Shown: positions 7,641-17,143 of the stretch, piece after piece
Numbering within the stretch: position 1 is the first letter of the stretch
Layout: every line of letters begins with the position of its first letter
From: Gorillibacterium massiliense
Lineage (GTDB): Bacteria; Bacillota; Bacilli; Paenibacillales; NBRC-103111
DNA length: 64,000 nucleotides
Assembly: GCF_000455485.1 (NCBI RefSeq)
Contig: NZ_CBQR020000101.1
Span: 62,001 to 126,000, forward strand
Reading direction: 5' to 3'
Notes under the pieces: model-generated
The model's database searches: none
What the model was told of the DNA's origin: nothing
What the model saw: the letters and a program-made list of their open reading frames with translations, nothing else
Translations under genes and position numbers: made by a program

Positions 7641-9320
7641 TTACTGTTTGGCTGCCCATTCGTTGACTTCTTTGGTAATTTGCTCCCCGCCAAGGTTCTT
7701 CCAATCTTGAACGAACTTGTCGAAGGTGTCGATCGATTGTCCCATGATGATTTTGGTGAATACTTCTTCTTCCATTTTATTAAGGGAAGCCATCTTCTCG
7801 ACCATCGTCGGTGTCGACCCGCCATAGAAGCTGTCGAGCTTATAGTTGTCATCCTTCACATACTGATCGATAACATCGAAGCTACTTGGCGAGCCGAAGA
7901 TACGGTCTTGTCCCCAATTAGCCCGGTTACCCGCACGATAGTCAACAATCTTGTCGTAGTACGTTTTCTCCTCCGTCGACAGCGTGGATGGATCTTTCGT
8001 TTCCAAGGCCTTCAATACGTTATGGTGCGCGTTCAGGTTTTTCATTGCCGGCTCGGCTCCGATGAAGTTATACAAATATACTGCGATACCGCTTGCACTG
8101 AACCCGAAGCCCGTATCTGCCGGAGCGTCAGGAGCGTAGCCTTGCATGCTGAAGTTGAGCAATTTCATAATGGCTTCTGGATGCTTGGACTGTTTGCTGA
8201 CCGCGTAATAAAGCTGTACTGGCACTTTGCCCATCGGCGTCGCCTTCACTTCATCAGCGGACACGATTGAGAATGCCTTCCATTCAGCATTGGGGTCATT
8301 CGTTACGTTGTCCTGGATAATAGAGCCCGGCGAGGACATGCCGCCGTAGAACATGCCAAGTTTGCCGCTGACAACCGATTCAGTCACTTTGGCGCGGTCC
8401 TTGACACCAAATTCAACATCCAGAAGTCCGTTTTTATACATATCCTGCAGGAACTGCAAGCCTGCCTTGGTACCCGGTTGAATGCTGCCGTATTCGAGTT
8501 TTCCGGAGTCATCCGTTACCCATTTCTGTGGATAGGCATGGAAGCCGGCGAAGAAGCCCGCAGTACCGAAATGGTTATCCGTCAGAAATGTTTTCGTCAA
8601 TCCGAGACCGATCGTATCGGCTTTGCCATTACCGTCCGGATCTTGCGTGACGAAGGCTTTTGCAATATTCTCGACATCCTGCATGGTCTTGGGTTCGGAC
8701 AGATTCAGCTTTTTCAGCCAATCCGTCCGGATATGCAGGATCGGAAGGCCGTCTACCGCCGAAGCCGTCTTCGGAATAGCCATCAATTTACCGTTGATTT
8801 TTGCCGTATCGAAGGCCTTTTGGTCCTGTTGCAGAATTTCCTTAGTAGTTGACGATGCATATTGTTCGTAGAGGTCCGTCAAATCATAAAGCATGTCGTT
8901 GTCGGCCAAATCCGTCAGTTGCTTATTCGTCAGCCACATAATGTCCGGCAAATCGCCAGATGCGATCGATACGTTCATCTTCTGTTCGAACTGCTCGATC
9001 GGAACCGTCCATTTGTATTTGAGGTTGATTCCAAGATCATTCAAGTAAGCCTTCGTATAAATGTTGCTGTCGATAGTATCGCCGTTTTCATACTTATACG
9101 AAGCCTCTGTATACCGCCAAGCCGTAACATCGATAGGTGTTTCGTATTTAGCCGTGATATCCAATTTCGGTTCAGCAGTAGCAGTGGCGGCAGGCTGGTT
9201 CGAAGGAGCCGTGGTTCCTTTTGACTCATCCTTCTTGTCGCTGGATCCGCATGCTGATAACACAAGCACGCCTGCCATTGTCAACGCAACGGCCATATTG
9301 GTTTTGCGTTTAATACTCAT
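7641..9320 (-). CDS. Extracellular sugar-binding lipoprotein (LplA type)
   Basis: The 559-residue protein has a lipoprotein signal peptide with lipobox LSAC (Cys about 24), a Ser/Thr/Ala/Pro-rich linker, then a large type-1 extracellular solute-binding domain. Its length fits the LplA/DUF3502-like group of Paenibacillus rather than the 400-residue maltose type. It is the lipid-anchored receptor for the two following permeases. A GGGGGACGAACG stretch precedes the ATG at 9320, and a cre-like site lies 45 bases upstream. The YesN-type regulator gene lies immediately upstream on the same strand, so the YesMN pair probably controls it. Confidence 0.92.
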   Translation of the reverse strand: MSIKRKTNMAVALTMAGVLVLSACGSSDKKDESKGTTAPSNQPAATATAEPKLDITAKYETPIDVTAWRYTEASYKYENGDTIDSNIYTKAYLNDLGINLKYKWTVPIEQFEQKMNVSIASGDLPDIMWLTNKQLTDLADNDMLYDLTDLYEQYASSTTKEILQQDQKAFDTAKINGKLMAIPKTASAVDGLPILHIRTDWLKKLNLSEPKTMQDVENIAKAFVTQDPDGNGKADTIGLGLTKTFLTDNHFGTAGFFAGFHAYPQKWVTDDSGKLEYGSIQPGTKAGLQFLQDMYKNGLLDVEFGVKDRAKVTESVVSGKLGMFYGGMSSPGSIIQDNVTNDPNAEWKAFSIVSADEVKATPMGKVPVQLYYAVSKQSKHPEAIMKLLNFSMQGYAPDAPADTGFGFSASGIAVYLYNFIGAEPAMKNLNAHHNVLKALETKDPSTLSTEEKTYYDKIVDYRAGNRANWGQDRIFGSPSSFDVIDQYVKDDNYKLDSFYGGSTPTMVEKMASLNKMEEEVFTKIIMGQSIDTFDKFVQDWKNLGGEQITKEVNEWAAKQ

Positions 9321-9364
9321 CGTTCGTCCCCCTGAGTGTTAGTGATGTTCTTGTTACAATTTAA

Positions 9365-9378
9365 TGATAGCGCTTACC
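9365..9378 (-). promoter_or_regulatory. cre-like CcpA site
   Basis: On the minus strand GGTAAGCGCTATCA matches the cre consensus TGWAANCGNTNWCA at all fixed positions except the first. It lies between the response-regulator gene and the binding-protein start, fitting catabolite repression of the importer. Confidence 0.5.
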
Positions 9379-9423
9379 GCCAAGGGACAACAATATTCAT
9401 GAGTTGACATTCCGATCAGGCGT

Positions 9424-11097
9424 TTACTTGTTTGCCAGCGACACCCGGTAATCTTGAGGAGTCATTTGGGTAGCCTTTCGGAACGAACGGGTAAAATTCG
9501 TCGCGGTGCCGTAACCGAGCCGGTCAGCGACTTCCTGTATTTTCAGATTGGGATCCTCCAATAGCCGCTTTGCCCTTGTCAGGCGGACTTCCGCGATATA
9601 TTCGGACAAGTTGATTCCGGTCACCTGCTTAAACAATCTGGACAAGTAGGAGGGATTGAAATAAGCCAGATCCGCCAGCCTGACTAGGGAAATCTCATTG
9701 GGATCGTGCAGGTGATTCTGGATGTGCATTTGAATGGTCGAGACGACCGAGTTCGCTCGCCGTTCCTCTTCTTGGTTCTGCAAATGAAACAGGACGTCTC
9801 CGACCTTGACTAAATAAGCAATCGCGGCCGGCCACGATTCATGTTCGGCAGGACGCATCAGCTTGCGAAGCCCTATTGCCGCATTCGCCTCTTCCGACAG
9901 CTGCCACCGATTCATATACGAGAGGAGAACCATCGCAATGGAATAGTACAACTCTTGTGCTTGCATGTGGTGCATTGAATTCAGTTCTCGAAGCCCGGCA
10001 GTGGCTTCGTTCAGCATTTTATGAAAATCATCTTTCCTGCCATTCTCAAGCCCTTCGGTAAGCAAGTCCAGCACAGCCGGCCGAACGCGCAGTTTGTTCG
10101 AAATCGGGTTCTCCATATTCCGGTCTCGTCTTGCCGCATGTTTATCGAGAAGCAGCCCATGTGATCGGCCGATGCGATAGTTCATCAACGTATGAAGTTG
10201 AGCGAATCGTTCCGCAGAATCCGGCCAAGCCACAGGGTCGTCGTCCAGCACAAGAGACAGCTCCAAACCTGACGATTCCTTGCAGGCCGCCTGCACCAGC
10301 TCCAGACTGCCCTTGAGAAACGTCAATAGCCTGGACCATGCAACCTGTCCCGGCACCGGGTCATCTTCGCTTGCTTGTAGCGGTTGAAGCAACCAGACGA
10401 GGTCATATTGTTCATGGACAAAATCGACAATCGCAGCGTGCGATGCCAAATAAGAACGGGCGACGGCACTAACGCGATAGAGCCGATTGATTTTATCGGA
10501 ATACGTAGAACAATCGGATAAACGATTCACTCTGCCGAGCAAAAGCAGCACAGGATCTCCCGCGCAGAGCGGAATATCCAGGTTTGTAAACTGCTGCCGG
10601 TTCACTTCTCCGGTATCGATACGACCGTTCAGCACCCCATACAAAAAATCTTTGCGCAGCAATTCCTTCGCCTTCTCGGATTGTTCCCGGGCTCGCACCA
10701 GCAGCGCCTCTGCACGCCACTCCGCCTCGATATCGGAAATAGCCCGGGCGACGGTTTCGATCACTTTGTCGTAGCCCTCGGTTTTCAACAGATAGTTGAC
10801 GCAATCGTTTTGAATCGCCGAGTACACGTACGAGAATTCATGGTAGCCAGTCAGGAAGATGACGCGGCACTTGGGCCACATGGTCCGGATATTCTGCAGC
10901 AGCTCCAACCCGTCCATCTCCGGCATTCGAATGTCGGTCAACACGATGTCGAAACGCGTCTTTTCGAACAGCTTGATCGCTTCATATCCCGAATAGGCTT
11001 TATATACGTCCAGCTCAAGATCCGGCACGCCTTGCAGCACTTCGGACAATCCATCGGCAATAATCGCCTCGTCATCAACAACAAGCAACCGGTACAT
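9424..11097 (-). CDS. YesN-type response regulator with AraC HTH
   Basis: The 557-residue protein has an N-terminal receiver domain (1-120, phosphoacceptor Asp55 in LTDIRMPEMDG, acidic pocket at DDE8-10, Lys about 105), a long variable middle, and a C-terminal AraC/XylS double helix-turn-helix (about 455-555) with YFNPSYLSRLFKQVTG and the VADRLGYGTATNFTRSFRK recognition region. It begins 3 bases after the YesM-type kinase stop. It would activate the neighbouring importer operon when the kinase senses the external saccharide. Confidence 0.93.
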   Translation of the reverse strand: MYRLLVVDDEAIIADGLSEVLQGVPDLELDVYKAYSGYEAIKLFEKTRFDIVLTDIRMPEMDGLELLQNIRTMWPKCRVIFLTGYHEFSYVYSAIQNDCVNYLLKTEGYDKVIETVARAISDIEAEWRAEALLVRAREQSEKAKELLRKDFLYGVLNGRIDTGEVNRQQFTNLDIPLCAGDPVLLLLGRVNRLSDCSTYSDKINRLYRVSAVARSYLASHAAIVDFVHEQYDLVWLLQPLQASEDDPVPGQVAWSRLLTFLKGSLELVQAACKESSGLELSLVLDDDPVAWPDSAERFAQLHTLMNYRIGRSHGLLLDKHAARRDRNMENPISNKLRVRPAVLDLLTEGLENGRKDDFHKMLNEATAGLRELNSMHHMQAQELYYSIAMVLLSYMNRWQLSEEANAAIGLRKLMRPAEHESWPAAIAYLVKVGDVLFHLQNQEEERRANSVVSTIQMHIQNHLHDPNEISLVRLADLAYFNPSYLSRLFKQVTGINLSEYIAEVRLTRAKRLLEDPNLKIQEVADRLGYGTATNFTRSFRKATQMTPQDYRVSLANK

Positions 11098-11100
11098 TTT

Positions 11101-12840
11101 TTAACCCCTTCCTTCCGAAGTTTCGATTGTAATCGTAACCCTCACGCCGCCCCATTCACTTCGTGACAATACAAGGCCGCTGCCAGATCCGAATTTCAAA
11201 CGGAGCCGTTGGTGGATGTTGATCAAACCGGTGGTTTCAATTTCAGGTTTCTCGAAATCGTGGTTGATGCGTTCGAGCTCTTCGTCGTCGATCGGTTCAC
11301 CGTTATCTTCCACGATCAGATAAAGCCGACTATCTTCCTTCTCGAATTGAACGTTTAACTGGCCGCCTGTCGCTTTCCGCTCCAAACCATGCTCGAAGGC
11401 ATTCTCGATCAACGGCTGCAGAATGAGTCTCGGCACCATCACATGTCCCGTATTTTCAGGCAATTCGCCGAACGAGACCGTAACGCGATTTGCGAACCGA
11501 AGCCCCTGAATTTCCGCATAGACCTTTGCATGCTGAACTTCTTTGCTGATCAGTACTTCGTCGGAATGGCTGCGCGTCATAAACTGGAAATACTCGCTGA
11601 GTTGATTGGCGAACCGTTCCACCTGATCATAGTCACCAAGACGAGTCATCGTTTTTAAAATAAAGAAACTGTTGTACAAAAAATGGGGATTGATCTGGGA
11701 TTGCAGTTGCTTGAGCTCCGCCTTCTGCGTCAGAATCTGCTGCATGTAAACCTGATCGATCAACGATTTGATGTTGTCGATCATCGCATTGAATCGGGTA
11801 TAAATATATTGAAATTCGTCCCGGCTTTCGTGCCGGATTTGCGCGCTGACATCGCCAAGCTCCACCTTGCGGAATGCTTTGACCAAACGGTCAAGGGGTT
11901 TGTGGATATATTTGTACACGAACAGCGAATAGAGGAGAATGATGGCCAGCGAGACCACTGCGAACAGCAGAAACCAATTCCTGTACTTTTCCAACGGCTG
12001 AAATACGGCTCGTTCGGGCACATACTTGATCAACATGGCTCCGAAGAAGCTTGATGACATGTTGACGGTCAAGTAACGTTGACCATCGACTCGGATAACC
12101 CGAGACGCAACGCTCCCCCCCTTCCCTTGAACGATCTGCTGCACGATTTTATCGTTCAGATCGGTATCCAAACTCGTCGCAATCTTTGTGAACTGTGTGC
12201 TGCTGAAGACCAGCCCCTCCTCCGGCAAGGTTCGCATGGCATATAGAGCATCCCGCAGCTTATCCAAGGATAACTTGATAGCGACAATCACGATCGGCTC
12301 GCGTTTACTTCCGGGCAACAGGTAAGGATAGGCGGAAACCATATACATGCTGTCACGGACGTTGACCACTTGCGCTTCGCCTAAAGCCGGAAGATTCATG
12401 AGATCAACGTACATGCCGCGGTCGAAATCCGACACGCTTAAGGCGGAGATATCTTTTGAAATGGCCGGAATATACGCATGCACTTCTTCAATGTAAGCGC
12501 TGCTATTTCGAATCGCATTGAGCCGCTGCTGCAGAGCTAATATCTTCTCTACCTTATCAATCGCGGTAAGAGATTCCGGAATGGCTGCAAGCGCATTCAA
12601 ATTATCGTCGCTTAAACTGTCTAGTTGCAAATCCTGAATACGGCTGAATTCGTTCTCCAACCCGGTGAAATACTGGGATACTTGCGAAGTCATCGAATTG
12701 GATATTTCCGTTTGCAGCGTTTCGATTCCCCAGTTGTAGATCACCATCGCCAAAATATAAAGCGGTAAAAGAATGCAGATGAACGATAAAATGAGCCGAT
12801 TAAGAACCATCTTCTTCCATGGGTTTCTGATCATCTTCAT
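11101..12840 (-). CDS. YesM-type sensor histidine kinase
   Basis: The 579-residue protein has a membrane helix near residues 13-35, an extracellular sensor domain, a second helix near 280-300, a HAMP domain (about 300-355), a His_kinase domain with the phosphoacceptor in QSQINPHFLYNSF, and a HATPase domain with ENAFEHGLER and a glycine-rich lid. The start is placed at ATG 12840 because GGGAGGAACACTTC precedes it; upstream in-frame starts lack a ribosome binding site and would add an implausible soluble extension. It is directly upstream of its response regulator. The ligand is inferred to be a xylan-derived oligosaccharide. Confidence 0.93.
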   Translation of the reverse strand: MKMIRNPWKKMVLNRLILSFICILLPLYILAMVIYNWGIETLQTEISNSMTSQVSQYFTGLENEFSRIQDLQLDSLSDDNLNALAAIPESLTAIDKVEKILALQQRLNAIRNSSAYIEEVHAYIPAISKDISALSVSDFDRGMYVDLMNLPALGEAQVVNVRDSMYMVSAYPYLLPGSKREPIVIVAIKLSLDKLRDALYAMRTLPEEGLVFSSTQFTKIATSLDTDLNDKIVQQIVQGKGGSVASRVIRVDGQRYLTVNMSSSFFGAMLIKYVPERAVFQPLEKYRNWFLLFAVVSLAIILLYSLFVYKYIHKPLDRLVKAFRKVELGDVSAQIRHESRDEFQYIYTRFNAMIDNIKSLIDQVYMQQILTQKAELKQLQSQINPHFLYNSFFILKTMTRLGDYDQVERFANQLSEYFQFMTRSHSDEVLISKEVQHAKVYAEIQGLRFANRVTVSFGELPENTGHVMVPRLILQPLIENAFEHGLERKATGGQLNVQFEKEDSRLYLIVEDNGEPIDDEELERINHDFEKPEIETTGLINIHQRLRLKFGSGSGLVLSRSEWGGVRVTITIETSEGRG

Positions 12841-13054
12841 GAAGTGTTCCTCCCACGATCGTGATACGTACGTTTCTATCAAATCATACCATGACGATCC
12901 AATCGCACCCGTATCATGTATGACAGAATTGACAAAATGGAATAGCCTTAGGCCGATGGGAGTCGAGCTAAGGCTGATTGATAAATAGTTGGAATCTTCC
13001 ATTTGGGCTTGTATAAACGTATTAATAAACCAGTCGTTGGGATATTTCGAGTCT

Positions 13055-13933
13055 CTACACCAGCTCCAGCTTTCCATTCCGCTCCTGGAGTTCAATAAAG
13101 ACCGGCCTCTCATCCGGTGAGTGATTGGGAGTGTGCAGCGCCAATATGAGCTTCCCCTCGAAAGTGCGGAAAATCATGCCATGGCCCCCGTCGCTGGCAT
13201 AGAGCGGGGCAGGCTCCTGGAGCCAAGGGCCAAGGATGCTCCCTGTGGCGGAACGGGCAATGCTCTGGGCATACTGGCCTTGCAGGAAGCTAGACCACAG
13301 AAGCAGCAGAGATCCGTCCTGGCAGCAGTAAGCAAATGGTCCGTCGGTAACATAGCCGACTCCGTTCTTGGCTGACTTTACCGGCTCTACCCAGACTGCA
13401 TCTCGGGCTGCGAACAGCTCTACCGGCTCTCCCAAGGCCCTGTCCAGCTCCGGTGAAAGCTTCACGGCGCACACCGTACCGTTACCAATCTGCACCCACT
13501 CGTGGCAAAAAACCATCCAGGGCGTCCCATCCTGCTCCACCCACAATGTACCGTCCAGGCACTCCCAATCCCGGGGAGTCACCGGACCGTCGCTGTGGGG
13601 CAGGAAAGGACCGAGAGGATGATCGGCGGCGAGAATTTGCGTGCCTCTGCATACCCCTTCGGCTTTGAAAGTGGCGAACATGTAATATCTGCCTTTGTAC
13701 GGATGTACCTCAGGCGCCCAATAATTGATGTCCGACCAGAATCCGGCCGGCGGACGAAAGGCGGGAAAAGGCCCTTCCCATTCTTTCAGATCCCTGCTCC
13801 GGTAAACATCGAAACCGATGGCTTTGCTCTTCCAGATGTCGGGATCGGTCGACCCGTATAAATAATAATAGCCATCCTTGTCTTCCCGAAGCACGAAGGG
13901 ATCGCGCATCTGGATCTGTTCCTTGCTAAGCAT
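13055..13933 (-). CDS. Glycoside hydrolase family 43 (beta-xylosidase/arabinofuranosidase-like)
   Basis: The 292-residue protein is a single five-bladed beta-propeller of the GH43 type. It begins with the catalytic-base region QMRDPFVLRED, contains the YWAPEVHPYKGRYYMF segment and the general-acid region LDGTLWVEQDGTPWMVFCHEW, and ends before any accessory beta-sandwich. ATG 13933 is supported by AAGGAGGGATG. No signal peptide is present, so it acts in the cytoplasm. The xylanase-linked locus favours arabinofuranosidase or xylosidase activity. GH43 specificity cannot be read from sequence alone, and GH117-like or endo-arabinanase-like enzymes share this fold. Confidence 0.88.
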   Translation of the reverse strand: MLSKEQIQMRDPFVLREDKDGYYYLYGSTDPDIWKSKAIGFDVYRSRDLKEWEGPFPAFRPPAGFWSDINYWAPEVHPYKGRYYMFATFKAEGVCRGTQILAADHPLGPFLPHSDGPVTPRDWECLDGTLWVEQDGTPWMVFCHEWVQIGNGTVCAVKLSPELDRALGEPVELFAARDAVWVEPVKSAKNGVGYVTDGPFAYCCQDGSLLLLWSSFLQGQYAQSIARSATGSILGPWLQEPAPLYASDGGHGMIFRTFEGKLILALHTPNHSPDERPVFIELQERNGKLELV

Positions 13934-14050
13934 CGCGCCATCCCTCCTTATCCCCGTTTCCCTCTCCATCCGGGCAAACGGTATTCGATTTAAGCTCAAC
14001 TGATATAGCTTGCCTGTCGACGCCAGCCGCTTCCCATGCTGGATAAAACC

Positions 14051-15703
14051 TCATTCCGAGGCTGGGAACACGATGCCGGGCGCCGCCTCTGCTGTGAACG
14101 CTCCATTTTGGTAACGCAATACTTCGTTGCCGGAAACCCGAAACTGAATCTCCCCCTGGACGCGTTTCACTGCGCCGCTGACCGAACGGACCGACATGCC
14201 CACGACCTTGCTCAGGTTGCCCAAACGGTCCGTCACGATGCGGATGCCGGAAGGAAAGCGATATAATAGAGCGCCGTCCCGGTACACAAAACACTGATCA
14301 CGGGTATTGCACAATTCAAACACCCGGCCGTCCACCATCCGGCTGTAAGCCGTCTCGTCCGCCAGCTTCACTCCATGGTCCCGTGTTTGCGGCAGCAAAC
14401 CGGTAAACCATAACTCGCCTTCCGGCGTCGGCATAATTCCGCTCAACCGTTCAATGAAATCCAGGAGGCAGAGAATGGCCGGGGAATACGCTTCGGTATA
14501 CCCTTCCTTTCCTGTCCAAGGGCTCAAAACTTGCCCGAAACGGGTCATCTGCGACATCGCCGACAGAATCGGCTGCATCACCCACGTCAGCTCGACGTGG
14601 CGGCCATACTTTTCAAAGGCATGGGGAGCCCGAATCAAACTCAAGAAATTGACCGCCCCGCCCCAGGTATTGTAATCGGAAAAGGGGTCGAAGCGCGGAT
14701 CGTCCATGGCGACAGACGTAAAGGGATACTTGGCGAAAAGCTTGCGGGTATTCAGCAAATAGCGGGAAAGACTGGCGGCGAACAGCGCGTCATCCCCCGC
14801 TTCGCAGGCCAACACCCGCAAAAGGGTGTCGGTCTGAATACGGTTGAACCGGCCGCGGTTGTCCACGTCATAGAAAAAGCCGTCAACTTCGTCGAAACAA
14901 TGGGCATACAGGTGGGCCAACGTTATCGCCGCTTTTTCCTCCCAAACGCGAGCCTGCTCCTCCATACCCAATTCCCCTGCCATTCGCGACAAATAGAGCC
15001 TGCTGCAATAAACGCTGGCCGTCAGATCAGGGGCGAGATAAGGCAGGAGCGGCGAGTCGGGATCATAGCTGGCAGGATCATCCCGGTACGGCGTATCGGG
15101 TACATGCCAGAACCGCGGCGACATATCGTGGCCGGTATCGAAGGTACAGAAGGCCTCGATACAGCCGGTACCGCGGGTATTGCGGTGCCGGTGGAGCCAA
15201 TCGTCGTATCGGGCAAAAGCCTCATACATCGTTTGCAAAAAGGCCGTCTTCCCTCCGGCAAGCCGATAGTGATTCCACACGCTTCTGGCCGGCGGCGTGA
15301 CCAGTTGAATTTGCTTGAAAGCGGGACCGTCCGCTGTCACCTTGTACGGAATCAAACCGTCCGCACGCTGAAACCGAGCGAATGGCTCAAAGGTCCGGCC
15401 CGCCGTCTCCGGACAGAAACGGGAGAGGATTTCAGCATTGATCGTTCCCGTGCTTTCCAGCCAGCATCCGTGATAGACGCCACCTTCCTGCAGAAAGAGA
15501 CCTCCCTCACTGTCCGGTTTGACGCAATCCGCCAATCTTCTGACAGCGGCATCGTATACCTTTTCCAACGTATCCGGAGAAGCGGAGAAATGGACGCCGG
15601 AAGCGGCAAACTCCTCATGAAGAGGATGTACGCCTTCTATGCCGTTTCCCTTTGCCAAATCCACTACCGTCTTCGACCGCAACTTTTCCATTATCGTACT
15701 CAC
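14051..15703 (-). CDS. (alpha/alpha)6-barrel glycoside hydrolase, MGH1-like
   Basis: The protein of about 550 residues is rich in Trp and acidic residues and has the helical-barrel signature of six-hairpin glycosidases, including RFQRADGLIPYK, YDDWLHRHRNTRGTGCIEAFCTFDTGHDMSPRF (split here only descriptively) and DYNTWGGAVNFLS. The MGH1-like (GH63-related) domain fits best. The C-terminal 100 residues form a beta-rich domain. No signal peptide is present. The start is uncertain: GTG 15703 has GGAG eight bases upstream, while 15709 and 15712 are too close to it. It lies between the Gfo/Idh and GH43 genes on one strand and probably acts on an imported oligosaccharide. The substrate is unknown. 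Confidence 0.75.
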   Translation of the reverse strand: MSTIMEKLRSKTVVDLAKGNGIEGVHPLHEEFAASGVHFSASPDTLEKVYDAAVRRLADCVKPDSEGGLFLQEGGVYHGCWLESTGTINAEILSRFCPETAGRTFEPFARFQRADGLIPYKVTADGPAFKQIQLVTPPARSVWNHYRLAGGKTAFLQTMYEAFARYDDWLHRHRNTRGTGCIEAFCTFDTGHDMSPRFWHVPDTPYRDDPASYDPDSPLLPYLAPDLTASVYCSRLYLSRMAGELGMEEQARVWEEKAAITLAHLYAHCFDEVDGFFYDVDNRGRFNRIQTDTLLRVLACEAGDDALFAASLSRYLLNTRKLFAKYPFTSVAMDDPRFDPFSDYNTWGGAVNFLSLIRAPHAFEKYGRHVELTWVMQPILSAMSQMTRFGQVLSPWTGKEGYTEAYSPAILCLLDFIERLSGIMPTPEGELWFTGLLPQTRDHGVKLADETAYSRMVDGRVFELCNTRDQCFVYRDGALLYRFPSGIRIVTDRLGNLSKVVGMSVRSVSGAVKRVQGEIQFRVSGNEVLRYQNGAFTAEAAPGIVFPASE

Positions 15704-15724
15704 TGCCATCACTCCAACGGCTTA

Positions 15725-17014
15725 TTAATGAAACTTCACCAGGTCCTTGATCTTCACCGGTTGGCCAGTGCGGATGGCCCGGTTGGCGGCAATACCCGTC
15801 AGGATCGAGCGGGCGCCGTCAATATGGTTGGCAGCCCGGTGGAACCGATCTTCAGCCGGTGTTCCGAAGATGTCATTCAGCAGCACGGGGTCACCGCCGC
15901 CGTGGCCGCCTTCTCCTTCACTGATTTCGATTTCCACCGGAGGCTTCCACATCGGGAACAGGATGATACGCTTGTCCTTGAGGGCGCCTTCCAGCGATTT
16001 GTCACCGCCGGAGTTGACGTAGGACTGCTCAACAATGGTCATTTCCAGCCGCCCCTTCGTTCCGTTGAAGGCAATGCGGTAACCTTCCCACGGCATGTAG
16101 GCGTTTAAGGAATAGGTCAGAATCGCTTTGTTCTTGTAGCGGACGATGACGCCCATCGTATCTTCAATATTGATGCCGTCGCCGAACACGCTTTGGTCCC
16201 GGCGGTAGCCATCTTCATGCTCGGCATCCAGATACATCGCCTTCAGATGCTCGTTATCGTCCAGATGCAGGGCGAAGGGATCTTCCTTGGCATAGGAATT
16301 GCCCGTAGCCCGCTCATAAAACTGCGTCACACCCCGCTGTTCCGCGTTTTCCCTGCCGTAAAAGAGCAGATCCCCGTATGCGAACACTTCTTCCGGTTGG
16401 GAGCCGATCCAGAAGTTGACCAAATCGAAATGGTGGGTCGATTTATGTACTAGCAGCCCGCCGCTGTTGCGCTTGTCCCGATGCCATCTACGGAAATAGT
16501 CAGCGCCATGCATCGTATTAAGTAGCCATTCAAAATGGACGGAAGTCACCTGGCCGATGGAGCCCTCCATGATTAATTCCCGCGCTTTCGTATGATGCGG
16601 GGCATAGCGGTAATTGAAGGTCACCCGCACGTTGCGGCCTGTCCGCTCCACGGCGTCAAGGATTTCCTGGCATTTGGCCTCGTCCACGGTCATGGGCTTC
16701 TCCGTAATGACATCGCAGCCCAGTTCCATCGCGCGAATGATATAGCGGTGATGGGTCCGGTCCACGCTGGTGACGATGACGGCATCAGGCTGCTCCGCTG
16801 CGATCATCGCATCGAAGTCCTCTGTTTTATAGGTCGCCACTTTGGGATAGTGATACTTCTCTTCCAGAAGTTTGTTGGCGTAGTCCATGCGCGTTTGGTT
16901 GATATCGCAGAACGCCGTCAGCTCCGATGTTTCATGATAGGTGGACGCAATCGCCCCGTAAAAAAACTCCGCTCTGCCACCAGAGCCGACTAAAACGTAT
17001 TTTTTCTTCGCCAT
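15725..17014 (-). CDS. Gfo/Idh/MocA-family NAD(P)-dependent oxidoreductase
   Basis: The 429-residue protein has an N-terminal Rossmann domain (KYVLVGSGGRAEFFYGAI) and the family EKPMTVDEAKCQEIL motif with the conserved lysine (about 105). The C-terminal alpha/beta domain contains GGLLVHKSTHHFDLVNFW, carrying the substrate-binding HHFD region. Such enzymes oxidise or reduce sugars, inositols or sugar acids. ATG 17014 follows GAGGAGTGAACAGACG. It is the first gene of the hydrolase run and is divergent from an AraC regulator across a 129-bp gap, so that regulator is its likely controller. The exact substrate cannot be assigned. Confidence 0.9.
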   Translation of the reverse strand: MAKKKYVLVGSGGRAEFFYGAIASTYHETSELTAFCDINQTRMDYANKLLEEKYHYPKVATYKTEDFDAMIAAEQPDAVIVTSVDRTHHRYIIRAMELGCDVITEKPMTVDEAKCQEILDAVERTGRNVRVTFNYRYAPHHTKARELIMEGSIGQVTSVHFEWLLNTMHGADYFRRWHRDKRNSGGLLVHKSTHHFDLVNFWIGSQPEEVFAYGDLLFYGRENAEQRGVTQFYERATGNSYAKEDPFALHLDDNEHLKAMYLDAEHEDGYRRDQSVFGDGINIEDTMGVIVRYKNKAILTYSLNAYMPWEGYRIAFNGTKGRLEMTIVEQSYVNSGGDKSLEGALKDKRIILFPMWKPPVEIEISEGEGGHGGGDPVLLNDIFGTPAEDRFHRAANHIDGARSILTGIAANRAIRTGQPVKIKDLVKFH

Positions 17015-17087
17015 CGTCTGTTCACTCCTCACATATTGAAGCACAACCCCATCATAGGACAAAATAAATCTTTTGAAATGGTCTTTT

Positions 17088-17097
17088 TTGCTATAAT
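17088..17097 (+). promoter_or_regulatory. Extended -10 promoter for the AraC gene
   Basis: TGCTATAAT is an extended -10 element about 46 bases before the ATG at 17144. No good -35 lies 17 bases upstream, which is common with TGn extensions. Confidence 0.5.
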
Positions 17098-17143
17098 GGT
17101 GGTATTCATGATCTATTTTGTGGTGAGGTGATCATTCAGGCTT

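Noticed and set aside
14531-16108. 525-codon plus-strand open frame
   Set aside because: Antisense to the (alpha/alpha)6 hydrolase and Gfo/Idh genes; high-GC codon shadow only.
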